Assembly (NCBI RefSeq): GCF_024323335.1
Contig: NC_066581.1
Coordinates: forward strand, 30,872,699-30,936,698
Length of the DNA: 64,000 nt
Direction: 5' to 3'
Source of the DNA: Lathyrus oleraceus
Lineage: Eukaryota > Streptophyta > Magnoliopsida > Fabales > Fabaceae
Below the pieces are notes generated by a model, which made no database searches, was not told the DNA's origin, and was given only the letters and a program-made list of their open reading frames with translations. This document shows, one piece after another, positions 1 through 9,662 of this stretch (within the stretch, counting starts at the first letter, position 1; every line of letters starts with the position of its first letter). The translations under genes and the position numbers were made by a program.

Positions 1-101
1 CTGATCAGTTTTGACTGATGAAATGCAACATGCTATGCAATGCTAATGACCTAAAAATGAAATGAATGTACAAATGGGAGGTGCAAATTTGAGGTGCTAC
101 A
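1..101 (-). mobile_element. Tip of a family-A LTR on the minus strand (element F, partial)
   Basis: Reading the minus strand from 101 leftward gives TGTAGCACCTC followed by sequence closely matching the first 100 bases of the element A LTR at 287. The LTR start (TG) is at 101 and the rest lies outside the window. It is the 5' end of an LTR, either of a full element or a solo LTR. It sits in the same host 3' UTR as A, head to head with it, 185 bp apart. Confidence 0.85.
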
Positions 102-286
102 CTATTCCCCTAGCAGAGGTAACCTTTGTGGTTCATTCTGATTGAAGGTGGATTTTGTGGTTTTCTACCCAGTATTCGGTAGTTGTAAATCCTATGTTGT
201 TGTTGTCTCCCTAGCGGAGTCCGTGCTTCCTGTGGGATAGCTGGATAATTGCTCAATAACCGGCAATCATTTCGCCTTATCCTCAG
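102..286 (+). other. Element C 3' UTR, segment 1
   Basis: Non-coding sequence with the motif 'ttttctacccagtattcggtag' family of repeats, also seen at 21555-21690 and, as 'cccagtaaccggtag', at 62880-62910. It is the part of host element C lying between the left fragment F and element A. It ends with CTCAG at 282-286, the left target-site copy of A. Confidence 0.7.
282..286. repeat. Left target-site duplication of element A (CTCAG)
   Basis: CTCAG abuts the 5' LTR. The right copy at 21539-21543 reads CTCAA, so four of five bases match. Confidence 0.6.
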
Positions 287-584
287 TGTAGCACCTCAAA
301 TTTGCACCTCCCATTTTGTACATACATTTTCATTTTAGGTCATTAACATTAGCATTGTCCACTGCATAGCATTGCATTGTCCATTTGCCTAGTGCAAGTC
401 ATCAGTCAAGACTAGTCAGGAGATCTAGTTGTGCAAGCAAGCAAGTGCATTTCCTATGGAAGCAAAGCCCTAGGGTTGGTTCATTGAGTTCATATGATCT
501 AGGGATCATTTTGAAGTGGTTTGGCCAAAGATTGGATGATCAAAGCTCAACAGTCAAGCTGAGATTCATCTGAAACCCTAAAAA

Positions 585-600
585 GTCAACCAAAGTCAAC
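585..600 (-). promoter_or_regulatory. W-box-like cluster in element A U3
   Basis: Two GTCAAC copies (585-590 and 595-600), reading GTTGAC on the minus strand, contain the TTGAC core bound by WRKY factors. The same cluster is in the LTRs of B (27574-27600, plus a further copy near 27616), C (41685-41702) and E (54965-54980), always upstream of the TATA box. Binding is inferred, not shown. Confidence 0.45.
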
Positions 601-1299
601 TGTGCATTCAAACATGGATATGAAGGTGGGAGATGGTTAGAGAGGCCTCATTCATGTCCATACAAGTCTCATTTGGCATTGCAAACATCAACATTGAAGA
701 ATTTGAGGTCAGATGAAAAGTTTCCAAAAATAGTAAGTGACCTGTAATTTGAAATTGCCAAAAATGGAAAGGTTTTCTCCTCAAGATTACATCATCAAGC
801 AAGCTTCAAATGAATTTTTGTCCAACATGAAAGTTGAAGGTCTTGCTCTCACCTTTCCAAAAAGTCCAAGAACATGAATTTCTCATGTATGGTTGAAACG
901 TTATGGATCAATCATGGTCAAGATGATTTGAACTTCACAAGGGGATAACTTTCACACCAAAAGGCCAAATGAGATGGTTCTTTTTGGAACATTTCTATCT
1001 TGATCTCTACTATCCAAAACATACATCAAAAACCATGCATTTCCATCACAAAATTTTGGCATTTTTCATTTGCAATTTGGAGGGAAAAATCTAATTTGAA
1101 AAATAGGCATTGGCTTTACACTTTTTCACTTGCATTTGCCTCCTAACAACATTTGAAGTGGATTTGGCTCAAAAACCGTGTACTGTAGCATCCCTTTCAT
1201 GCACATGAGGGGTGAATTGCACATTTGCACTAACACTTGCATTTCACTTAATCTAATTGCATTTGGTTAAATGTGATTAGTAACTTCATTAGTCCATCA

Positions 1300-1306
1300 T
1301 ATATAA
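1300..1306 (+). promoter_or_regulatory. TATA box of the element A 5' LTR
   Basis: TATATAA lies about 1 kb into the LTR, the only strong TATA in this part. The same sequence is at 17734-17740 in the 3' LTR. Equivalent boxes occur about 1.1-1.4 kb into the LTRs of B, C and E. Confidence 0.6.
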
Positions 1307-2516
1307 GGATAATCATAACAGAAAATCTGGTTAACACTTCATTTTGCTCAGATCTAGATCCAATTGCATAATCTTCATTTTTTGCTCTCTCACTTTTTCT
1401 GCAAGTTTCTTCAAATCCTTTGCTATTTCCTCGATTGAATCATCATCCACAGTGATAATGGAGCTGGATTGAAGCAAGAATTCATCATTTTCGAGCAGAA
1501 TCTGGAACTGTTGGAGCTTAGCATCATTCATGGCAGTTGCGGATTTGAGCTACATCAAGCATAATTGAGCAACAATCCTTCATCCATTCATCTACCTAAG
1601 CCTTGAGGAGCTTCTGTTTGCGCCTGGCCAAGCCTGAAAACTACAAATCCAGTTCTGCATCTCTTTGAAGGTTAGGATTCGAATCTTGTAATTCTTGAAA
1701 TCATGATATGCATTTTGTAGATCTTTGATCCCTGAGTATGCTGAGCTTTGTCTCGTTGATTTTCATCTAGAAATGAATAAGTTATGTTGAATATAAGTTT
1801 GATGTGTGAATCTTATTATGTTCGATCCGTTCATGTTAGTGAGAATTAGGATAAATTGAGTTTAGATTGTTGATGTACGTGCAAAGACGAGTGCAATGGT
1901 GTATTGTTTGTGAATTTCTGTGACAAATGTTCTTGACCTGGAAATTTTGTGATGAATGTGTATGAACATGAAGAACATTTAGGGTTTTGAGTCCAGGAAC
2001 GTGTTAGATCTTTGCCTCGCCCGTTTGCATGCGTTTTAGTGTTTCCGCTCATGTATTGGTACGCGTGGACATTACATGGCGTGATGATTGGTCCAGACTG
2101 GTTGGCGCTGCCACATCAGCTTTAATGAAACGGTGAGTTTCATTGGAAGCGCGCCTTGGTTCAAATTGTTGGCCAGTTCGATACTTGGCTGAAGCAATTT
2201 CACATAAGCGCTTTGCATTTTATTCTTTGACCACCATGCCATTTCATGTACATGCTTTCATGTTTTTTCTATTTTTTCCATTCATTCAAAAATTCATATC
2301 TCCATGAATATTTGTCCAATTGGCCTGAGATTTTTTGCATGATGTTCCTTATCATGTCTACTATTTTTGGATGTTTTTTCCAGAAATTGTGCACGCATGG
2401 ATTTTAATTTTGGCTAGGGATTGTGTGTACATGTGTTTTCTTGACATGCCTTGCCATTTTGATTGTGAAATGATGAGTTTCTATCCAATGCTCTTGAAAC
2501 TTTGCATGCTTAAGGT

Positions 2517-2541
2517 AGGTGTGACAATGTGTGTCACACCT
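2517..2541. repeat. Conserved LTR palindrome (A 5' LTR)
   Basis: Perfect 10-bp arms AGGTGTGACA and TGTCACACCT with a 5-base loop ATGTG. The same palindrome is found in all six LTRs of this window. Confidence 0.85.
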
Positions 2542-3606
2542 TTGCTTGCTTGACTTGAGGAATTTATTTGCCATGCCATTTAAATGCCAATTGATGAGAT
2601 TTTTTGTGTGATGATTCTTCTGGATGTTAGAATTACTCATGAATTTTGGTAGAATTTTTGAATGCATTTCCAATTTGTTTGAGATTTTCTTTGCTGGTTG
2701 GTCATGTTTGGACTTTTGAAGAGTCATGAACTTAGATGATTTGTGAAATGATGGATGTTTATCCTATGAACCTGAAATTTTGCACATGTGTTCTAGACAC
2801 TTTGAAGTTTGTTTTGGCTTTGATTGGAATCATTTATCATGTTTAGATTCTGTTTTAGGCTTGTGTGAACTTGATGTATGAAATTGTGCCTCATTTGAGC
2901 CTATTTTGGTTGCCTTGCCTTAGGGAATTTGATTGCCATGCTTATACTTGTCCAAATGCATTGAATTTTGGTATGATGATCATGTGATCTGTGCTGTTTA
3001 GCCATGATTTTTCTTGAGATTTTTTGAATCATTTTTGAATTGATGTGGATTGGTTCATTCTGTTTGCTTCAATGAGCTTTCAACTTGCATGCTTTGCCTT
3101 ATGTGCTTTGTGAAATGAAATGGGTGTATGATATGAATGTGAGACCACTTGTACATTGTTCCTAATTGATTGAGCTTGATTCTTGACAATTTGCATGTTC
3201 TGTTTTGGATTATTGCTCCCTCTTTGACCCTAGGCCTTGTCCTAGTGGTTAGTGCTTATGTTTGAGTTGTGTTTTCAGGACAAGAAGCATATGGCCTTGA
3301 GGAGTTTGATTCAATTGCTCATTTGGATTGATATTTGATTGATGTTGATTAACATTAAGTTGTTTTGTAGGTGGATTAGCTCCTTTGAGTTGAGCTTGTG
3401 CTTTGCTTGATGCATTGCTTGTTGTTTGTTTGTACAGTTAACTGTTGACTTCTAGTATGTCTGTTTGACTTTATGAGTTGTGTATTGACTGAGTTAGATT
3501 GTTTTCAGGTACCTTAGTTGCTATAGTTCATTGTGAACTTGCTTTGGCTTTGCTTGATAGCTTGAGCATTGAGGTATAATTTCTTTTCTTCATGTAGTCT
3601 GGAAGA

Positions 3607-3628
3607 CCTGGCCTGTTACTTGGCCGGG
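3607..3628 (+). other. Conserved LTR hairpin with TGTTA loop (A 5' LTR)
   Basis: CCTGGCC (3607-3613) pairs with GGCCGGG (3622-3628), one G-U pair, around loop TGTTACTT. The hairpin lies inside a block of about 110 bp conserved in every LTR here. Confidence 0.65.
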
Positions 3629-4345
3629 CAACTGTCTGAAGCCCACCTTAAGAGGCAATGCTTGTGTTTGTTTACTTTTGTCCCAAGCAGGAAAAGACCT
3701 TTGATAAGGCAATTGGAAGATAAAAGAGATGTGTAGTCCATCTCCTGCTAGTCAGTGTGTCTTCCCTTTGCTCACATTACATGTTGATGCATTGTGGATA
3801 GTAACCGAAGATCTATAGAGTCATTCACTTGTGGAGAGAGTTCCAACTTTCTGAACTCCCACACCTTCTATCATCTGAAGCTCTCCCAGGCCGGGATAAG
3901 AGCTGTGAAGTCTTATCTTCACTTCCCATTTCATCTGGCTTCACCCTAACTCTCAATGTTAGGGTTAAGAGCTAACATCACCTGATTCCAGTTGGCTTGT
4001 GTTTCACAGCCTAACCTTGTGTGAGCCCACTTTGTTTGTATATAGTGTGTGCTATTTGTGATTGTTTGCTTTGCCTGTGCTGTTTAGGATAGCTTGCTCC
4101 CTGTGCAAGTTAGATAGAAACTTCAACCTAGGACCATGGTGAATTTGCATGATAACTATTAGGCTCGAGTTAGTCTCTCTTCTAGTTTGTCATTTCCCAG
4201 TCTCTGGTTAGGTTAGAAGTTCTTTCCCTGCGTAGGGGAACTACGTCGCCCTGATCCTCATACCAGATGAGGTACGTAGGCAGGAGATGAGCTGATCTCT
4301 CCGGGCGCCCTTTTTGATTTTGTCTCTTTGTGTGTGTTAGGAGAT

Positions 4346-4550
4346 GGATGTAAGCCCAACGATTGGCATTCCGTATCCTTTTGTTGTGTGCTTGGAGTCC
4401 GATGTAAGTCCAGCGATTGGCATTCGGTTTCCAGTGTGCGTGTGTTTGGTTCGGAGTCTGATATAAGTCCAGCGATTGGCATTCGGTTTCCACGTTTGCC
4501 TGTTTGTGTGGAGTTTGACGTAAGTCCAGCGATTGGCAGTCGATTTCCTG
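4346..4550 (+). repeat. LTR minisatellite with GATTGGCAT core, 4 copies
   Basis: Four imperfect copies spaced roughly 50-65 bp share a core of the form TAAGYCCARCGATTGGCAKTC followed by a TTTCC-like end. Related arrays lie at the same relative place in the LTRs of B (23630-23825, minus), C (44946-45362, 8 copies) and E (58890-59005, 2 copies). Confidence 0.7.
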
Positions 4551-5029
4551 TGTTGTTCTGTTTGGCGTGCGTTAGCCGAGCTACGAGTGCTCTGATTCTT
4601 CTTTAGTCCGAGAAGATACGTATGCATAGGATGCGATATCCTAGCGAGCATGTTTCCCCCTGTCCGAACTACGTCGACTCTGATGTCTGTGCCTGACAGA
4701 CTACGTAGGCCCAGGATGCGATATCCTACCGAGTTAGTTTCGTTTGTTTTCCTATGTCTCTTTCAGCCAGTGTTTGATGTTTGAGCAGTGTTTAGCAACC
4801 ATTTATCCTTCCTTTTGTGCGTGGATCCCGTCGAGTACGATGGATGCGTAGGGGTGCTAATACCTTCCCTTCGCATAACCGACTCCCGATCCCATTCTCT
4901 TTGGTCGTGAGACCATGTCTTTTCCAGGTTTACTTCGAGCATTTCCTTTCCCTCTTTTGGGATAAATAACGCACGCTGGCGGCTCTGTTGTTTTGTTTTC
5001 CCGCCGGTATTTTCGCGTAATGCGACAGC

Positions 5030-5047
5030 TGGCGACTCTGCTGAGGA
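5030..5047 (+). other. Primer binding site of element A (tRNA-Arg type)
   Basis: TGGCGACTCTGCTGAGGA starts two bases after the LTR end. Its complement ends in TCGCCA, as a tRNA 3' end with CCA would. The tRNA-Arg assignment follows what is known for Ogre/Tat elements; I could not check it against a tRNA set. Confidence 0.85.
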
Positions 5048-6097
5048 CCGGAGAAGTTGACCTCTTGCTGGTCCATCTTCCCTAAGCGAGTCTCTCCTAG
5101 CGCTCTCTAGGATAGGGTTTAGGTTGCTTGTGTTGCTCTATTTACTGCATTCATGATTATTATGTTGTATATATGTGCCTGTTTGCATGCATCATACTGT
5201 CATTGAGCTGTCTTCTGTACAGGTGGTTCCTCTGTTTGGGGTGGGTGTTCTGAGTGGGGCTAAAACCCAGGCCCGAGTATACACCTAGGATTAACATGGT
5301 CTCACGTCTCCTCACTTGCTGTATCAGCATGTTGTTGCGACGTGTCACCACAGTCGGACGAGGTTCATTTGAGAGAGTCCTTCCGTTTGGAGTTATTCCA
5401 CTCAGGGTGGGTGATCTCATCTGAGTTATTGACTTCGGTGACCGTTCTTTCCCGGATCTTTGGTTTAGACGATCTTAAGAGAGCTACAACGGCACACCCG
5501 TAAGGGCAAACCCGTTGAGTATCTTTGCCCGATTGTCGAGACCATTGTCCGCCTTAGGATGACCTTGTTAGAATTCACCTGTGAGGGGAGGGTTTGATCC
5601 TTGCAAGTACAGGTTTCTGCCAGTGATGTTATGTTGACGGTCTTAAGTCGGATTTATGGATCTTTATTTCTGGACGCCGGAGGTTTGACCCTAGTATTGA
5701 TCGGAGGGTTCCGTTTATTTCGGATCCCTGGGCTGAATTTGAGGGTACCTGCTCAGATGTTGACTTGGGTTCAGACGAGTATGGGTTCAGATGACTTTGG
5801 GTTTCAGATGATTTGTGGTTCCGAGTTCAGGCCGAAGCTTTGATCCTGTGCCACGTGACACTCAGCCGACCAGTCATGGCTCCATCATTTGCATCATAGC
5901 ATGTTTATTTTTCAAAAAAAAATAATGCATAGAAAAAAGGAAAAGTTAACCTGCATACTCGTCACACGCATCATACTCATATCATTTTGCATAACAGGTG
6001 TTCTTGTTCGTGACTTCTCACTCTGGTTCCTGTGTCAGGCAGGATAGCTGATCAGAGACCGCACCGTTATTCCACCAGACTCAATCAACAGCGAAGT
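5048..6097 (+). other. Untranslated leader of element A
   Basis: No coding sequence related to the ORF1 of element D is visible; the longest frame (5601-5843, 80 codons) resembles nothing here. A TGCATAACAG followed by GT at about 5988-5999 matches the equivalent position just upstream of gag in element D (49231-49243) and may be a splice acceptor. A run of A residues lies at about 5915-5925. Confidence 0.6.
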
Positions 6098-9000
6098 ATG
6101 GATCAGGTTCAGACCGAGTTGGCTGAGATGAGGGCGAACATGGCCCAGTTTATGACGATGATGCAAGGGGTTGCGCAAGGTCAGGAGGAGCTTCGAGCCC
6201 TGGTTCAGAGACAAGAGACTGTGATTCAGAAGTCCAACCGTGCTTCGCTTGCTGGTGTCCCTGTTCATGAGAACGTTACTGCTGCTCCCGCCAATGACTA
6301 TGCCGTGGGGGATGAACTGAGAGGAATAAGGATTAATGGACAGCCTCTCGCTGCTGAGACTGTCAATGTTAGAGCTACCCGGGCTCCTATTCGTCATCCT
6401 GCTCCGATTGTTGACCGACAAGAGGACATGTTCACTTTGCTTAGTGAAGATGATGAGGTAGTTGGAAGAGTTGAGGAGAGGGATCGTAAGGTGGATGCCC
6501 TTGCTGAGAAAATAAGAGCCATGGAATGTCAGAATTCTCTGGGTTTCGACATGACCAACATGGGGTTAGTGGAAGGTTTGAGGATTCCTCATAAATTCAA
6601 GGCACCCTCTTTCGACAAGTATAACGGTACTTCTTGCCCTCGCACCCACGTGCAGGCTTATTATCAGAAAATCTCTGCTTACACCGATGATGAGAAAATG
6701 TGGATGTACTTCTTCCAGGATAGCTTATCTGGGGCTTCCTTGGATTGGTATATGGAACTGAAGAGAGATTCTATCCGATGCTGGAGGGATCTGGGTGAGG
6801 CCTTCTTGAGGCAATACAAACATAACATGGACATGGCGCCTAGTCGGACTCAGCTGCAAAGTCTATGTCAAAAATCTGGAGAAAGCTTCAAGAAGTACGC
6901 CCAGAGGTGGCGTGAACTGGCTGCAAGAGTTCAACCCCCTATGCTGGAGAGGGAGTTAACGGACATGTTTATCGGTACTCTTCAGGGTGTCTTTATGGAC
7001 CGGATAGGAAGCTGCCCGTTCGGTAGTTTTTCGGATGTGGTTATCTGTGGGGAGAGGACAGAGAGCTTGATCAAGGCTGGTAAAATTCAAGATGTGGGGT
7101 CCTCGTCTTCCAAGAAACCTTTTGCTGGGGCACCTCGTCGTAGAGAGGGTGAGACTAATGTTGTTCAACACCGCCGAACTCCGAACAGAAATCAGTACCG
7201 TCAGGTTGCTGCCGTGACAATTCCAACACCTCAACAACGTCAACAACCGCAACAACAAAGAGTTCAACAACAAATGCCGCAACAACAACAACAACAGCAA
7301 CATCCGTATCAGCCAAGGCAGAGGATGCCTGATAGACGTTTTGACCCACTGCCAATGACCTATGCTGAGTTACTGTCTGAGCTGCTCAGACTAGGATTCG
7401 TGGAATTGAGGACTATGGCACCATTGACAAAAATACCACCTGGGTATGATGCCAATGTGTGTTGTGACTTTCACTCTGGTGCGCCGGGACACCACATAGA
7501 GATCTGCAGGGCTTTCCATCATAAAGTCCAGGACTTAATTGACGCTAAAACTATCAATTTCGCTCCTGTACCTAATGTTGTGAATAACCCTATGCCACCG
7601 CATGGTGCTCATCGGGGGAATAACATTGAAGAGGCAGAAGCTGAGGATCTGATTGTCAGTGTCGGAGATGTTCAGACCTCTTTGTTTGTGATAAAGGGCC
7701 GTTTGCTGGATGGAGGTATAGACCCGGGCTGTGATGAAGACTGTATTGATTGTGCTGAATCAGATAATGGGTGTGATCGGTTGCGGGCTGGTATTCAGAG
7801 TTTGATGAATGAAGGTAGCTTGCAGTTCAGTCGGGCTGTTAGAGATCGTGGTTCAGTGTCAACTGTCACTATCTATTTCAAACCGTCTGAAGGACGTGGT
7901 CAGAGGGTTAATGCGCCTACAAATAGTGGTACTCCTATTACCATCTCCGCACCAGTTACTGCCAGTACGCCAACTTCAATCGTCGCTCCGGTCAGAAGGG
8001 TTGTGGACAGTAGGGTTGTACCCTGGAAATATGATAATGCCTACCGTAGCAACAGAAGGGCTGAGAATCGGGTCAGGTCGTCGAATCAAGCGCCTGTAAC
8101 AATTGGTGTGCCAGTTAGTAGAACTCCTGTGGTGAGTGCAAGTCTAGTTGTGGACAATGTTGGAGGACCAGGAGGGTTTACTCGAAGCGGACGTCTGTTT
8201 GCTCCCGAACTGTTGAGAGATGTCAACGTTGAGGCTTCTGCTAAGTCAAAGGGCAAACAGGCTGTGGTTGATGAGGAACCGGCTCAGAAGGAGGTGCCTG
8301 AGGGGTCGTTTGAAAAGGACGTGGAGGAGTTCATGAAAATTATCAAGAAAAGTGACTACAAGATTGTAGATCAGCTTAATCAAACTCCGTCCAAGATTTC
8401 AATACTTTCTTTGCTGCTGTGCTCTGAGGCACATCGTAACGCCTTGTTAAAGATGCTGAATATGGCGTATGTACCTCAAGAGATTTCTGTCAACCAGTTA
8501 GAATGGGTGATTGCCAACGTGAGCACCAGACATGGTTTGGGGTTCACGGACTTGGATTTGACGCCAGAAGGGCGAAACCATAACAAGGCCTTGCATATCA
8601 CGATGGAGTGCAAGGGGGCTGTTTTGTCGCACGTGCTGGTTGACACCGGCTCGTCGCTGAATGTGTTGCCGAAGCAAATTCTGAAGAAGATAGCTGTTGA
8701 AGGGGTTGTACTCACTCCAAGTGACCTGATAGTTCGTGCATTTGACGGATCCAAACGCTCTAATTTTGGTGAAGTCACCTTGCTAGTGAAGATAGGTCCG
8801 GAGGTGTTTGACATCATCTTCTATGTCATGGACATCCAGCCCGCGTACAGTTGTTTGTTGGGGCGTCCGTGGATTCATGCAGCAGGGGCAGTCTCGTCGA
8901 CTCTCCACCAAAAGCTCAAGTATGTCTGGAACGGTCAGATTGTGGCCGTGTGCGGCGAAGAAGATATTCTGGTGAGTCACCTATCCTCTTTCAAGTATGT

Positions 9001-9157
9001 AGAGGTGGATGGCGAGATCCATGAAACCTTATGCCAGGCATTTGAGACTGTAGCTCTCGAGAGGGTTGCGTTTGTTGATCAGAGAAAGCCGTGTGCCTCA
9101 ATTGCGTCATACAAGCAGGCCAAGGAGGTTATGGACTCTGGCAAGGCTGAACGCTAG
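6098..9157 (+). CDS. gag-pro: Element A gag-protease polyprotein, ended by a premature TAG
   Basis: Encodes the capsid/nucleocapsid precursor and the aspartic protease that cleaves the polyprotein. The open frame extends upstream to a GTG at 6032, but ATG 6098 is preferred because it aligns with the gag ATG of element D (49347), both followed by a short heptad-like region. The retrotransposon gag core lies at about 6580-7080 (includes FQDSLSGASLDWY and MDMAP). A Gln-rich stretch follows at about 7209-7320. A zinc-knuckle variant CX2HX5HX4C lies at 7463-7507, with His where the usual second Cys stands. The protease DTGSS motif starts at 8642 and the flap-side LGRPWIH region is near 8858. TAG at 9155-9157 interrupts the frame: homology to element D continues in the same frame to 9421, so this is a nonsense mutation unless stop readthrough is used. 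Confidence 0.9.
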   Translation: MDQVQTELAEMRANMAQFMTMMQGVAQGQEELRALVQRQETVIQKSNRASLAGVPVHENVTAAPANDYAVGDELRGIRINGQPLAAETVNVRATRAPIRHPAPIVDRQEDMFTLLSEDDEVVGRVEERDRKVDALAEKIRAMECQNSLGFDMTNMGLVEGLRIPHKFKAPSFDKYNGTSCPRTHVQAYYQKISAYTDDEKMWMYFFQDSLSGASLDWYMELKRDSIRCWRDLGEAFLRQYKHNMDMAPSRTQLQSLCQKSGESFKKYAQRWRELAARVQPPMLERELTDMFIGTLQGVFMDRIGSCPFGSFSDVVICGERTESLIKAGKIQDVGSSSSKKPFAGAPRRREGETNVVQHRRTPNRNQYRQVAAVTIPTPQQRQQPQQQRVQQQMPQQQQQQQHPYQPRQRMPDRRFDPLPMTYAELLSELLRLGFVELRTMAPLTKIPPGYDANVCCDFHSGAPGHHIEICRAFHHKVQDLIDAKTINFAPVPNVVNNPMPPHGAHRGNNIEEAEAEDLIVSVGDVQTSLFVIKGRLLDGGIDPGCDEDCIDCAESDNGCDRLRAGIQSLMNEGSLQFSRAVRDRGSVSTVTIYFKPSEGRGQRVNAPTNSGTPITISAPVTASTPTSIVAPVRRVVDSRVVPWKYDNAYRSNRRAENRVRSSNQAPVTIGVPVSRTPVVSASLVVDNVGGPGGFTRSGRLFAPELLRDVNVEASAKSKGKQAVVDEEPAQKEVPEGSFEKDVEEFMKIIKKSDYKIVDQLNQTPSKISILSLLLCSEAHRNALLKMLNMAYVPQEISVNQLEWVIANVSTRHGLGFTDLDLTPEGRNHNKALHITMECKGAVLSHVLVDTGSSLNVLPKQILKKIAVEGVVLTPSDLIVRAFDGSKRSNFGEVTLLVKIGPEVFDIIFYVMDIQPAYSCLLGRPWIHAAGAVSSTLHQKLKYVWNGQIVAVCGEEDILVSHLSSFKYVEVDGEIHETLCQAFETVALERVAFVDQRKPCASIASYKQAKEVMDSGKAER

Positions 9158-9421
9158 GACAAGATGGTGGATTTGCCTGTCAAAGAGGACAAATTCGGTA
9201 TTGGCTATCAACCTTTGCAAGCGGAGCAGGGTGTACAAGCAGGTCTGAGTACCTTTACCAGCGCTGGGCTGATGAATCACGGTGACGTCTTTGCAGCTGA
9301 TGTTGAAGACTGTGACATTGATTGTGATCTCGACAACTGGGTCCGCCCGCGTGCGCCAGGGGAGATTATCAACAACTGGACGGCAAAAGATGTAGTCCAA
9401 GTTACTCTTCAAACAGAGTAA
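9158..9421 (+). pseudogene. Element A gag-pro C-terminal tail beyond the TAG
   Basis: Same reading frame as gag-pro. It aligns with the tail of element D's protease ORF (52260-52503): a GIGY motif, an acidic stretch and NNW near the end. Its stop TAA at 9419-9421 overlaps the GTAA of a putative splice donor, exactly as in B and D. The function of this tail is unknown; it may be a linker before reverse transcriptase. Confidence 0.7.
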
Positions 9422-9662
9422 TTTTCTTTTGTTTTTTCATTCTGCATAAAACCCTACGTTCTGCCCAAGGCGTAGTGGTTCATTGTAGGGCCACATCATG
9501 TTTTACAATTTTATCATTAATAAAGGACGTTTTGCAAACAATTTTGTGATCCTTGTCTTTCAATTTTTGTTTTCATTTTTTTCAAAAAAATAAAAATGGC
9601 AATGTTTTTGTTTTTGTGACTTTATTGAACTCTTTTTCTAAAACAAAGCATTAAACATGCAG
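9418..9662 (+). other. Putative pro-pol intron of element A, 245 nt
   Basis: Donor GTAATT at 9418 and acceptor ATGCAG ending at 9662 enclose a T-rich stretch. Joining the two sides puts the gag-pro tail and the pol ORF into one frame with no stop at the junction. Ogre elements are known to carry a partly spliced intron here. D (276 nt) and B (253 nt) have the same boundaries. Confidence 0.75.

Larger units (their letters stand above)
287..5027 (+). repeat. Element A 5' LTR, 4741 bp
   Basis: It begins TGTAGCACC and ends GCGACA, and is repeated at 16721-21538. Landmarks in order: GTCAAC W-box-like cluster (585-600), conserved block (801-876), TATA box (1300-1306), palindrome (2517-2541), hairpin block (3590-3700), minisatellite (about 4346-4550) and tail. 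With transcription starting about 25-30 bp after the TATA box, U3 is about 1 kb and R-U5 about 3.7 kb. Short ORFs on both strands here are not conserved as proteins. Confidence 0.95.

Noticed and set aside
385..573. 62-codon frame identical at 16819-17007
   Set aside because: U3 sequence of element A LTRs; identical because the LTRs are copies. No conserved protein in the LTRs of C or E.
5030..5047. tRNA gene
   Set aside because: Only the 18-base complement of a tRNA 3' end is present, as expected for a PBS; no cloverleaf nearby. No tRNA or rRNA gene was recognised elsewhere.
6032..6097. GTG 6032 as the gag start
   Set aside because: Plant translation would use an ATG; ATG 6098 aligns with the gag start of D and B.
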